Shown here in pieces: positions 45,181-54,067 of a stretch of DNA of 64,000 nucleotides. Source of the stretch: an uncultured Veillonella sp. (GTDB lineage: Bacteria > Bacillota > Negativicutes > Veillonellales > Veillonellaceae); the NCBI GenBank assembly GCA_902477915.1, contig CABSJA010000004.1:1-64000 (forward strand), written 5' to 3'. The position numbers and the translations under genes are program-made. The stretch's first letter is position 1; every line of letters starts with the position of its first letter. The notes below the pieces were generated by a model, which was not told the DNA's origin, made no database searches, and saw only the letters and a program-made list of their open reading frames with translations.

Positions 45181-46242
45181 CTAACATACGCGATCGATAA
45201 CAGCACCTCCTAATAATTGAGTGCCATTATAAAAGGCTACGGACTGACCTGGTGTAATAGCCCGTTGTGGTTCTTCGAAGATAACTTCCATCGTATCATC
45301 ATCTAAGATACGTGCAGTACAAGGTGAAGGATTTGCTGCATAGCGAATTTTACCTTCTGCTTTTAATTCTTTATGAATCGTATCATCCAGGAAATTATAG
45401 AACTTACAAATCATACGATTCGTAAAAAGTCGATCATTAGAACCTACAATGACTTCATTGCGTTCACCATTAAAGCCAATTACATATAATGGATGCTTAT
45501 ATGCAATTCCAAGGCCCTTACGTTGGCCAATAGTGTAATTAAATAAGCCATTATGCTTACCTAATACCTCACCATCTTCAGTAACGATATTACCAGACTT
45601 TGGTTTATCTTTCATTTCTTCTACTACAAGCTTCTGATAATTCCCATGAGGCAAGAAACAAATATCTACACTATCTGGTTTTTTAGCTACTGGCAAATCA
45701 TATTCAGCAGCTAATTTACGTGTTTCAGTCTTACATTGACCACCTAGTGGGAACATGAGGTGACTCAAAATGCGTTGGTTCATATTGTACATAACATAAC
45801 TTTGGTCTTTTGTAGGATCAACACCTTTATGTAACTCATATAAACCTGTTTGTTCATTATAATTAACCTGTGCATAATGGCCTGTAACCATATGTGTGGC
45901 ACCAAGTTCAAGAGCACGGTTGAGCATCAAATCAAACTTGATATTTTTGTTACAAAATACACAAGGATTTGGTGTACGACCATAGGCATATTCTTTTACA
46001 AAGTAATCTACTACATTATCGTAGAATACATCGCGAGCATCGATAACATGATGCTCAATACCAAGAAAATCACACATTTTCTTAGCATCTGTTACGGCAA
46101 GAGGCACCTCATCATACGGTGTCCCACTCACCCATAGCCATAGGGTAATACCAAATACTTTATAGCCTTGTTTTAGTAGCATTGCAGCAGTTAAAGAACT
46201 GTCTACGCCGCCACTCATAGCTACAGCGATAACTTTTTCCAT
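45181..46242 (-). CDS. mnmA: tRNA-specific 2-thiouridylase MnmA
   Basis: Sulfurates U34 of Lys, Glu and Gln tRNAs. 353 residues from the ATG at 46242 (AAAAGGAG upstream), not the frame from 46272. The PP-loop VAMSGGVDSSLTA is at the N-terminus. The catalytic cysteines lie in GRTPNPCVFCN and PDSVDICFLP. MnmA acts on the nucleotide that MnmM later methylates. A structured leader precedes the gene. Confidence 0.96.
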   Translation of the reverse strand: MEKVIAVAMSGGVDSSLTAAMLLKQGYKVFGITLWLWVSGTPYDEVPLAVTDAKKMCDFLGIEHHVIDARDVFYDNVVDYFVKEYAYGRTPNPCVFCNKNIKFDLMLNRALELGATHMVTGHYAQVNYNEQTGLYELHKGVDPTKDQSYVMYNMNQRILSHLMFPLGGQCKTETRKLAAEYDLPVAKKPDSVDICFLPHGNYQKLVVEEMKDKPKSGNIVTEDGEVLGKHNGLFNYTIGQRKGLGIAYKHPLYVIGFNGERNEVIVGSNDRLFTNRMICKFYNFLDDTIHKELKAEGKIRYAANPSPCTARILDDDTMEVIFEEPQRAITPGQSVAFYNGTQLLGGAVIDRVC

Positions 46243-46280
46243 ACTTTCTCCTTTTAATGATCTCTTGATCATAAAACTAA

Positions 46281-46330
46281 TCAGGGTGAAAGCCTGACGT
46301 GTAAAACACTAGTTCGGTGTAAAAGTCCGA
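46281..46330 (-). ncRNA. mnmA 5' leader with three consecutive mini-hairpins
   Basis: On the minus strand, in order of transcription, come CGG-type (46314-46317 with 46327-46330), GTG/CAC (46299-46301 with 46307-46309) and AGG/CCT-type (46281-46285 with 46293-46297) stems. Each loop carries a TTTTACA- or TTTCAC-like sequence. The repeated loop word occurs at 13- and 18-nt spacing. No known riboswitch consensus was recognised. Confidence 0.45.
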
Positions 46331-46336
46331 GTAGTA

Positions 46337-46356
46337 TTGCTATGAAATTATAGCAA
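46337..46356. promoter_or_regulatory. 7-6-7 palindrome at the mnmA transcription start
   Basis: TTGCTAT, six bases, ATAGCAA. It straddles the predicted start site (about 46355) and so fits either an operator or a 5'-end hairpin. Confidence 0.5.
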
Positions 46357-46361
46357 CTTAT

Positions 46362-46390
46362 ATTATAGCCTAGAATTAGGTGCATTGAAA
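46362..46390 (-). promoter_or_regulatory. mnmA promoter candidate
   Basis: On the minus strand the -35 is TTTCAA (46385-46390), the spacer is 17 bp and the -10 a perfect TATAAT (46362-46367). A second TATAAT occurs at 46347-46352 inside the palindrome. Confidence 0.65.
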
Positions 46391-46406
46391 AGATTTGAAA
46401 TAAAAA

Positions 46407-46435
46407 GAATCCCTTTCTCATAACAAAAGGGATTC
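46407..46435 (-). terminator. Terminator of the mutSL-miaA operon
   Basis: A 10-bp stem GAATCCCTTT with AAAGGGATTC and a 9-nt loop, followed on the minus strand by TTTTTATTT. It begins 6 bp past the stop of the PLP lyase gene. Confidence 0.93.
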
Positions 46436-46441
46436 AAAGAA

Positions 46442-47680
46442 TTATCTATGTTTTAAAAGCTCTTCAGCGGCTCCTAGAATACCGAGCATAGAATGTTCAA
46501 ATACAAGTCCACCTTGCATGAAAATCGTATACGGAGGACGAACTGGACCATCTGCACTTAATTCAATGGAGGAGCCTTGTACAAAGGTACCACCAGCCAT
46601 GATAATTTTATCTTCATAACCAGGCATATCGCCAGGGATTGGATGTACATGAGCATCTACAGGAGAATAGGCTTGCATACCTACACAGAAGTGCTCCATT
46701 TCTTCCCCATTTTTTAGATTGATGGCTTGGATCAAGTCATAGCGATCAGCATTTACCTTAGGGAATACATCATAGCCTAACAATTCACCTACCGCAGCCG
46801 TATATACAGCCCCTTTAAGTGCTTGCAATACTACGTGAGGTGCCATAAATAAACCTTGGAAGAACAAGCGATAACCAGGAGCATAGGAGCCCATATGATC
46901 GCCTAGTCCTGGAGCAGTAAGTTGATAGGCTGCATCTTCTACAAGGTCTTCTCTACCAACAATATAACCGCCAGTTGGCGCCAAACCACCCCCTGCATTT
47001 TTAATGAGAGAGCCCGCCATAATATCGGCACCAGCTTCTAATGGTTCTTGTAACTCTGTAAATTCGCCATAGCAATTATCTACAAAACAAATGGTGTTAG
47101 GATTTTTAGCTTTTACAGCATCTACAATGATCTTAATATCGGCAATAGATAATGGTTCACGCGTACTATAGCCGCGAGAACGTTGAATGACTACTACTCG
47201 CGTATTATCATTAACGGCGTTAGCTATGGCCTCCACATCATAGGTATTATCTTTTAAAGGCACCTCAGTATAGGTAAACCCTTTTTCTAATAAGGAACCA
47301 CGTACTTGACGAGCAGCACCAATTACGGATTGCATTGTATCGTAAGGAGCCCCAACGGCATAGATAAATTCTTTACCTTTAGAACCATTCCCCATTAAGG
47401 AAATCAACGTTGTTGCTAGTGCGTGTGTACCAGATACGAAATGAGGACGAACGATAGCCTTTTCACCTTTAAATACATAGGCAAATACTTCATCTAATTT
47501 TTCACGGCCCACATCGTTATAACCATAACCAGTAGTACCTGTGAAGTGATAATCAGATACTTGGCATTCTTTAAAGGCTTCTAACACCTTTTTAGTATTG
47601 GCTAATGCAATAGGTTCAAATTTCTTAAATTCTAGTTCAGCCATCTCAAGGGCTTTACTGCGTATTTCTTCTAATGTCAT
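46442..47680 (-). CDS. Methionine gamma-lyase family PLP protein (aluminum resistance family)
   Basis: A PLP-dependent fold-type I protein of 412 residues, Firmicutes aluminum resistance/methionine gamma-lyase-like family. The probable PLP lysine is in GSLIKNAGGGLAPTGGY; HFVSGTHALATTL is the cofactor-phosphate segment and FVDNCYGEF the aspartate motif. The true substrate is not established. It overlaps miaA by 4 bp and is the last gene of its operon. Confidence 0.88.
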   Translation of the reverse strand: MTLEEIRSKALEMAELEFKKFEPIALANTKKVLEAFKECQVSDYHFTGTTGYGYNDVGREKLDEVFAYVFKGEKAIVRPHFVSGTHALATTLISLMGNGSKGKEFIYAVGAPYDTMQSVIGAARQVRGSLLEKGFTYTEVPLKDNTYDVEAIANAVNDNTRVVVIQRSRGYSTREPLSIADIKIIVDAVKAKNPNTICFVDNCYGEFTELQEPLEAGADIMAGSLIKNAGGGLAPTGGYIVGREDLVEDAAYQLTAPGLGDHMGSYAPGYRLFFQGLFMAPHVVLQALKGAVYTAAVGELLGYDVFPKVNADRYDLIQAINLKNGEEMEHFCVGMQAYSPVDAHVHPIPGDMPGYEDKIIMAGGTFVQGSSIELSADGPVRPPYTIFMQGGLVFEHSMLGILGAAEELLKHR

Positions 47681-48606
47681 GCTAATCCTTCTCTACGGAT
47701 TAAATCCATAGCTTTATTAAATATAAAATCTTTAGATGTATTGCTATCAATATGTATCCATTCAATATATGGCATACGTTTATACCAAGTGATTTGGCGC
47801 TTTGCAAAATGTCGAGTATTCTTCTTAATTAAATCGCGGCATTCATCGAGGGTAATACTGCCATTTAAATATTCTACAACCTCTTTATAACCAATCCCCT
47901 TAAAGGCTTGGCAGTCAGGATTTACTCCAGACTTAATGAGTTGTTCTACTTCTTCAATCAAACCTGCATCAAACATCATATCAACGCGTAAATTAATGCG
48001 TTCATATAATTTATCACGATCTCTCATGAGACCGATGATAGGTCCTTTATAAGATAAACCATCTTTTGTCTGATTTCGTAACGAATCTACATTACCATGA
48101 TACAATATCTCAATAGCTCGATATAAACGATGTTTATCACTATATTGAATTTCTATGTTATGTGCTTTTCCCAATGTGAAAGCATAGTCTCGTAAGCCTT
48201 CAATACCTTTGGTATTATATAACTCATCAAGTTCTATTCGCAAACTTTCATCAGGTTTAACATCATTAAAGTTATAGTTCTCCAATAATGATTGAACATA
48301 CAGTCCCGTGCCACCAGATAAAATAGGAAGAATATTCTGATCTTTTAAACTAGCGATAATCTCTTTCGCTTGGTCTTGAAAAATAGACACCGAATATGAA
48401 TCATTTGGTTCTAGTATATCAATGAGATGATGTTTTACCCGATTAAGTTCATCCATCGATGGTTTAGCGGTACCAATATTGAGTTGTTTATATACTTGGT
48501 AAGCATCACCAGAAATAACCTCAGCATTAAGTTGTTCAGCTAATTCCAAGGTAAGCTCAGTTTTGCCTACCGCCGTAGGTCCAACGATGGTAATTAAGGG
48601 ATTCAC
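47677..48606 (-). CDS. miaA: tRNA dimethylallyltransferase MiaA
   Basis: Adds a dimethylallyl group to A37 of UNN-reading tRNAs, the substrate that MiaB (same operon) then methylthiolates. The 309 residues carry the P-loop GPTAVGKT at 8-15, ISGDAYQVYKQLNIGTAKP and LSGGTGLYVQSLL. The prenyl donor comes from the isoprenoid genes ispG, dxr and ispA also seen here. It overlaps both neighbours by 4 bp. Confidence 0.97.
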   Translation of the reverse strand: MNPLITIVGPTAVGKTELTLELAEQLNAEVISGDAYQVYKQLNIGTAKPSMDELNRVKHHLIDILEPNDSYSVSIFQDQAKEIIASLKDQNILPILSGGTGLYVQSLLENYNFNDVKPDESLRIELDELYNTKGIEGLRDYAFTLGKAHNIEIQYSDKHRLYRAIEILYHGNVDSLRNQTKDGLSYKGPIIGLMRDRDKLYERINLRVDMMFDAGLIEEVEQLIKSGVNPDCQAFKGIGYKEVVEYLNGSITLDECRDLIKKNTRHFAKRQITWYKRMPYIEWIHIDSNTSKDFIFNKAMDLIRREGLA

Positions 48607-49415
48607 AATAACTCCTTCATATATACACCATAGCCTATGCGGCTATACTTTCCCCCCACCCATTGATGAGGTGGATACTTTTGAAAGACCGAACTAAAGG
48701 GTCGTTCTTTTATAATAACACCATATCTAGCAACGCGCATAGCTTGCGACATAATTATATCATCAATATGACTTTCTACAGTATGACCACGAAGCGGCTT
48801 AAATTGTGGACTTTCCTCTACAGGCACTTCAAACATGGGATCAAAATAAATAATATCTACACTATTATCTGATAGGTTAGGTAAATAGTTTTCACAGGTC
48901 GCATGTTGTACCTGAATACGTCGTAACGCATTTGTTACACTATCCTCACTATGAATATAATGAGCCAATCCATAGGAAGTAGCAAGCCATATAGGAAACG
49001 AACCTTCTAATCCTTGTATCTCTACATTAGGAAAAGCATAACTAACAATAATGCTATCACTAGCTAGGCCTATAGTAGAGTCGAGAAATGTAAACTGCTG
49101 TCCATCAAGTATGCCTTTTTTATCCAGAATAGTTTGAACAGCATTAACTAGATGATCTCCTTCACCACGTTCTATACGTAATATACGTAGTTGTGCCATG
49201 GAAAGATGAAAGCTATGTTTTTTGTTTTCAGGAAAGTGGATAGTTAATCCAGAGCCTGAAAGAACCGCAATATATTCACATTGATATTCTCTAAATAATG
49301 CCGGTATAGATGATTTTCCTCGTTTTATATAGGTCATATGCATAGAGGAAGCCAATGCTTTGGCTTCCTCCTGAATGGCCTCATTAGATTTTTGAGATGT
49401 AGTTAAAATATTCAT
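48603..49415 (-). CDS. RsmJ-like SAM-dependent methyltransferase
   Basis: A 270-residue methyltransferase resembling the RsmJ/SAM_MT family that modifies G1516 of 16S rRNA in enterobacteria. The SAM-loop region reads FLDSTIGLASDSI. The motif IIYFDPMFE is the catalytic DP(M/P)(F/Y)-type segment. The first 80 residues form a distinct N-terminal part (MTYIKRGKSSIPALF). The rRNA target is inferred from the family. It overlaps miaA and follows mutL by one base. Confidence 0.8.
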   Translation of the reverse strand: MNILTTSQKSNEAIQEEAKALASSMHMTYIKRGKSSIPALFREYQCEYIAVLSGSGLTIHFPENKKHSFHLSMAQLRILRIERGEGDHLVNAVQTILDKKGILDGQQFTFLDSTIGLASDSIIVSYAFPNVEIQGLEGSFPIWLATSYGLAHYIHSEDSVTNALRRIQVQHATCENYLPNLSDNSVDIIYFDPMFEVPVEESPQFKPLRGHTVESHIDDIIMSQAMRVARYGVIIKERPFSSVFQKYPPHQWVGGKYSRIGYGVYMKELL

Positions 49416-49416
49416 A

Positions 49417-51432
49417 TTAGGACCGTAAGAATAATTTCCCTAATTCATCAGGTGTAAACTTAATAATTGTTGGTCGACCATGAGGACATACATAAGGCTT
49501 TTCAGTACTAAATAAATCCTCAATTAAGGTAGTCATTTGATACATATTAAGGTTATGACCTGCCTTAATGGCTCCTCTACAAGATGCATAGGCTAGCATT
49601 TCATGACGCAACTGAGCCTTAGTAGGTTGTTGGTGATCATGTAAGTAAGAAAATACATATTGGAGAATTTCAAACGCCTTAGATTCTACTAAATCTACAG
49701 GAGCGCCTACAAGTTTTATCTTTGTAGGACCACCTAATTCGACATCAAATCCAAGATCAAGTAATGTTTCTCGTTCTTCCTCTACCAAATTCATTTCATC
49801 ATCAGTGGCCTCACTATATTGAGGAACTAGTATAGATTGCATAGGAATTGCTTCAGAGGACTTACAAAGCTTATCATAACGCACACGTTCATGGGCCGCA
49901 TGTTGATCTATAATGTAGAGATCATCACCCTTTTTAGCCAAAATATAACAAGACGCAACTTGTCCCATAGGTAAGAACCCAGAATTTTGAATCGTACGTT
50001 CTTCTGTATTATCTTCCCGAATATCTTGAGATAAGGACTTAAATCTCTCGACGTCCTCTTTTGTATAACTAGTATATTCGGTAGGTACAGCATCAAAACT
50101 TTCATCTGTAAAGGAAGACTGTTCGAACGTCGCCTTAGGCGAAGGTGGTGTGTACCCTTTAGTTTTAAGATTCTCTACAAACTGCGTAGTTTCACTACGC
50201 ATGACTTCGTACCCTTTTGTACGTCGTCCACCAAAGACCTTATCAAAATCTACCGCTGTTGCTATATGTTCAGCAGACTGCATCTCATCTTCTACCACAG
50301 AAGGTGTTCGGTACGAATCATACGTACTTTTGCCAGCGGAAGATGAACTACTATTACTATCCCTATTGTTACTATTGAAGTCAACTCCATTAGTGACTAT
50401 ACCACTCATATAAGAGGATGATTCGCGTTCATAACGCTCATGGAGAGGATTATTTAAGGCATTTAAAATACCATGATAAACGGCTTTAAATATAATCTTA
50501 TCATCAGAGAATTTTACTTCACTCTTACGAGGATGGACATTAATATCAACCATCTCAGCAGGAACAGTAATATTTAGAACTACTAAAGGATGACCATTTT
50601 TCGGCAATAATGCGTGATATGCATTATCGATAGCCTTCATTATAGTTTTATCAGAAATAACGCGGTTATTAACGATAATAGTCTGCCAAATTCTCGTGCT
50701 TTTTAGAAGTGTAGGTTTACTCACCACACCGTCGATATAGATAGAGTCACTTTCATAAGCAACAGTGAAAATATCATCCTTAGTTTTATAGCCATATAGG
50801 GCAGCTACAGTATCACCAATATTGCCATTTCCAGGCGTAATAATAGCCACTCGATCATCGATAATGAGCTTAAAGGAAATGTGTGGATTACTAAGAGCTA
50901 ATTTTCCCACAATATCTTGAATCTTAGAAGATTCTGTGCGTTCCGTTTTCAAGAATTTACGACGGGCTGGCGTATTATAGAACAGATCTCTAATTTCAAT
51001 TGTTGTGCCAGGTGCTGCACCGTAAGGAATACAATCGGTAAAAGTACCACCATCTACGGTAATACGAGTCCCTAAATCAGCATCTGCTTTACGTGTAGTC
51101 ATGGAAAAATGAGATACAGAGGCAATACTAGCCAATGCTTCACCACGGAAGCCGAGGGATGCAATATCAAATAAATCCTCTACATGCTGAATTTTAGATG
51201 TAGCATGGCGTAAGATTGCTAACCGCGCATCCTCTTCAGTCATACCAATGCCATTATCGGTAATGCGCATATACGCCACACCACCATCTCCAATTTCTAC
51301 CTCTATATTAGTAGCAGAAGCATCGATAGAGTTTTCAATGAGCTCTTTAATAACTGATGCGGGGCGCTCAACGACTTCACCAGCAGCTATCTTATTGATT
51401 GTGGTTTCATCCAAAACATGAATGGTAGCCAT
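49417..51432 (-). CDS. mutL: DNA mismatch repair protein MutL
   Basis: 671 residues. The N-terminal GHKL ATPase has KIAAGEVVERPASVIKELIENSIDA, DNGIGM and GFRGEALASI. A low-complexity serine/asparagine linker lies around 340-380. The C-terminal domain keeps latent-endonuclease motifs: DQHAAHERVRYD, SCRGAIKAGHNL and CPHGRPT. The last acidic residue of the first motif is aspartate where glutamate is usual. It overlaps mutS by one base. Confidence 0.97.
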   Translation of the reverse strand: MATIHVLDETTINKIAAGEVVERPASVIKELIENSIDASATNIEVEIGDGGVAYMRITDNGIGMTEEDARLAILRHATSKIQHVEDLFDIASLGFRGEALASIASVSHFSMTTRKADADLGTRITVDGGTFTDCIPYGAAPGTTIEIRDLFYNTPARRKFLKTERTESSKIQDIVGKLALSNPHISFKLIIDDRVAIITPGNGNIGDTVAALYGYKTKDDIFTVAYESDSIYIDGVVSKPTLLKSTRIWQTIIVNNRVISDKTIMKAIDNAYHALLPKNGHPLVVLNITVPAEMVDINVHPRKSEVKFSDDKIIFKAVYHGILNALNNPLHERYERESSSYMSGIVTNGVDFNSNNRDSNSSSSSAGKSTYDSYRTPSVVEDEMQSAEHIATAVDFDKVFGGRRTKGYEVMRSETTQFVENLKTKGYTPPSPKATFEQSSFTDESFDAVPTEYTSYTKEDVERFKSLSQDIREDNTEERTIQNSGFLPMGQVASCYILAKKGDDLYIIDQHAAHERVRYDKLCKSSEAIPMQSILVPQYSEATDDEMNLVEEERETLLDLGFDVELGGPTKIKLVGAPVDLVESKAFEILQYVFSYLHDHQQPTKAQLRHEMLAYASCRGAIKAGHNLNMYQMTTLIEDLFSTEKPYVCPHGRPTIIKFTPDELGKLFLRS

Positions 51433-54065
51433 TATTTCCCGCCTCCTTTACGAGCCTCCTCTTGTAGTTCATATAATTTATTTAATGCTTCAATAGGTGT
51501 CATGCTCATTACATCCACTTCCAGTAAGCTATCAACTACTGAATGAGTAAATAAGTTACCTAGTGGAGAATCACTCACTTGTTTAGTGGTTGGTTTAACC
51601 ACATTAGTAGGTTGACCGCCAATCACACGATTATTTAAATCACTAGCATCATGACTTTGATCTTCCAAGGATTCCAAAATCACTTCTGCTCGTTTTAATA
51701 CAGAATTAGGTAAACCAGCCAGTCTAGCTACGTGAATACCATAGCTTCGGTCTGCACCACCTTTAATGATGCGGCGCAAGAATGCTACATCTTTACCTTT
51801 TTCTTTTACTGCTACAGTATAATTCTTTAATTTACTATAGCTTTCCTCTAAACAGATTAACTCATGGTAATGTGTAGCAAATAATGTCTTGCCATGAATA
51901 TGCTTACAAATATGCTCCACTACAGCTTGGGCGATACTCAATCCATCAAAGGTGCTCGTACCACGACCAATTTCGTCGAGAATAATCAAGCTATTGTGTG
52001 TGGCATTTTCTAATATATATGCTACCTCTTTCATTTCTACCATAAAGGTACTTTGACCAGTAGAAATATCATCACTTGCACCTACGCGCGTAAAGATACG
52101 ATCTACAGGTGAAATAGATGCCTCCCGAGCAGGAATAAAAGAGCCAATTTGAGCCATAATCATTAAAATTGCCGCTTGACGCATATACGTTGATTTACCT
52201 GCCATGTTAGGTCCTGTAATGAGCAAGAACTCCTCATCATCATGATTTAAAAAGATATCATTCGGTACAAAGACCTCACGTTTTAAGAATTTTTCAATAA
52301 CAGGATGACGACCATCGCGAATATTAATTTGTCCATTCATTACAATGGTAGGACAAATATAATTCTCTTCATAGCCTACAAGTGCTAAGGAACCTAATAC
52401 ATCAAGCTCAGCAAGAGCACGAGCTGTCTCTTGTACATCTTTTATAACGAGTTTAATATCATTTCGTAATTGTTGATATAGTTCATGTTCTAAGGCGATT
52501 ATCTTATCTTTAGCACTGAGAATTTTGATTTCAAACTCTTTTAATTCCGGTGTAATATAACGCTCTGCATTGGCTAAAGTTTGTTTTCGAATGAAATAAT
52601 CCGGTACTTGTTCAGATTTACTATGAGATACTTCAAAATAGTAACCAAACACCTTATTATAGCCAGTTTTAATTTTAGATAAACCGGTAGCCTCTTTAAT
52701 ATCAGCTTCCATCTTGGCTAACCATTGTTCGCTATTCGTAGCCAATGAACGTAGTTCATCTAAATCCGGATTAAAACCATCCTTAATAACTCGACCCTCT
52801 TTTAATGTCAGTGCAGGCTGATCAGCAATAGCACGACATAATAGGTCATAAATATCTTTATGATCTTGAATACGATCATTGATAGAAGTTAATGATAAAC
52901 TGGCACATGTACTTAATACATTTTTAATATCTGGTAAAACAGCTAATGATTCACGAAGTGCTGTTAAGTCCCTTGGGGACACAGATCCAGTTTCTACACG
53001 TCCTACAATACGCTCAAAATCATAAATGCAGTCCAGTAAGCTACGGATATGGGAACGTTCTGCACCACGTGTAATCAGTTCTGCTACAGCGGCTTGTCTA
53101 CGCTGAATTTGATTAACATCCGTCAACGGACTTTCGAGCCATTGTTTTAAAAGACGAGCCCCCATTGGTGTCAATGTACGATCAAGTACATCAAGTAATG
53201 TACCTTTTTGACCACCATCACGTAAGTTATGAGTAATCTCTAAATGGCGCAAAGAAGATGTATCTAAAATCAAACGATTTCCGACACTCAATTGATGAAC
53301 ATAGTTAATGTGAGAAATTTCAGACTTAATGATATCCTCTAAATATAAGAGCATATAGCCCAAAGCTTCCCATACATCCTCTTCCATGAGACCTAGATCA
53401 CCAAAGTGAGTAACCGCCTTTTCCGCTACTTCGCGCTGTGTATGATATGTACTAAATGGAGATAATACAATATTACTGAATTGATTATCCATAAAGTCTT
53501 TTATATCTTGCGGTAATACTGTTCCCTCAGGCAATATAATTTCACTTGGACGATACATGCTGAGAGCATCAAACATATCGCTTCGTTTTTCACAATCAGT
53601 AATGCGATGCCAAATAACTTCCCCTGTAGATACATCAGAAAATACGAGTATCCATGCATCTTTTACCATATAAAATAACGCTAAAAAGTTGTTTGATCGT
53701 GCATCATTACCATTTTCAGTCATTACAGTCCCTGGTGTGATGACCTTAATAACATCACGCTTAACGATGCCTTTAACTGCTTTAGGATCTTCTAATTGTT
53801 CACATATAGCAACCTTATAACCTTTTTTTACCAATGTTTCAATATAACTTTCAGCAGCATGAAAAGGAACGCCACACATAGGTGTGCGTTCCTCATCTCC
53901 TGTTGGGCGACCGGTTAAGGTTATATTAAGTTCACGAGATGCAATTAATGCATCATCATTAAATAATTCATAAAAGTCACCTAAACGAAAGAACAGTAAT
54001 TCTTCAGAATATCTAGATTTAATATCTAAATACTGCTCCATCATAGGTGTTTGCTTTTTTGCCAT
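51432..54065 (-). CDS. mutS: DNA mismatch recognition protein MutS
   Basis: 877 residues from the ATG at 54065 (AAAGGGG upstream). The mismatch-recognition domain opens TPMMEQYLDIKSRYSEELLFFRLGDFYELF, which contains the Phe-x-Glu wedge near its end. The ATPase domain has TGPNMAGKSTYMRQ, LDEIGRGTSTFDG and FATHYHEL. A C-terminal dimerisation tail is present. It starts 2 bp after miaB and is followed by mutL. Confidence 0.98.
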   Translation of the reverse strand: MAKKQTPMMEQYLDIKSRYSEELLFFRLGDFYELFNDDALIASRELNITLTGRPTGDEERTPMCGVPFHAAESYIETLVKKGYKVAICEQLEDPKAVKGIVKRDVIKVITPGTVMTENGNDARSNNFLALFYMVKDAWILVFSDVSTGEVIWHRITDCEKRSDMFDALSMYRPSEIILPEGTVLPQDIKDFMDNQFSNIVLSPFSTYHTQREVAEKAVTHFGDLGLMEEDVWEALGYMLLYLEDIIKSEISHINYVHQLSVGNRLILDTSSLRHLEITHNLRDGGQKGTLLDVLDRTLTPMGARLLKQWLESPLTDVNQIQRRQAAVAELITRGAERSHIRSLLDCIYDFERIVGRVETGSVSPRDLTALRESLAVLPDIKNVLSTCASLSLTSINDRIQDHKDIYDLLCRAIADQPALTLKEGRVIKDGFNPDLDELRSLATNSEQWLAKMEADIKEATGLSKIKTGYNKVFGYYFEVSHSKSEQVPDYFIRKQTLANAERYITPELKEFEIKILSAKDKIIALEHELYQQLRNDIKLVIKDVQETARALAELDVLGSLALVGYEENYICPTIVMNGQINIRDGRHPVIEKFLKREVFVPNDIFLNHDDEEFLLITGPNMAGKSTYMRQAAILMIMAQIGSFIPAREASISPVDRIFTRVGASDDISTGQSTFMVEMKEVAYILENATHNSLIILDEIGRGTSTFDGLSIAQAVVEHICKHIHGKTLFATHYHELICLEESYSKLKNYTVAVKEKGKDVAFLRRIIKGGADRSYGIHVARLAGLPNSVLKRAEVILESLEDQSHDASDLNNRVIGGQPTNVVKPTTKQVSDSPLGNLFTHSVVDSLLEVDVMSMTPIEALNKLYELQEEARKGGGK

Positions 54066-54067
54066 AC

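Noticed and set aside
46281..46330. Plus-strand similarity to FMN-riboswitch words (AGGGTGAAAGCC, AGTCCGAG)
   Set aside because: Segment order and the remaining RFN helices are missing, and the plus-strand direction would face away from mnmA and read antisense into the convergent operon end.
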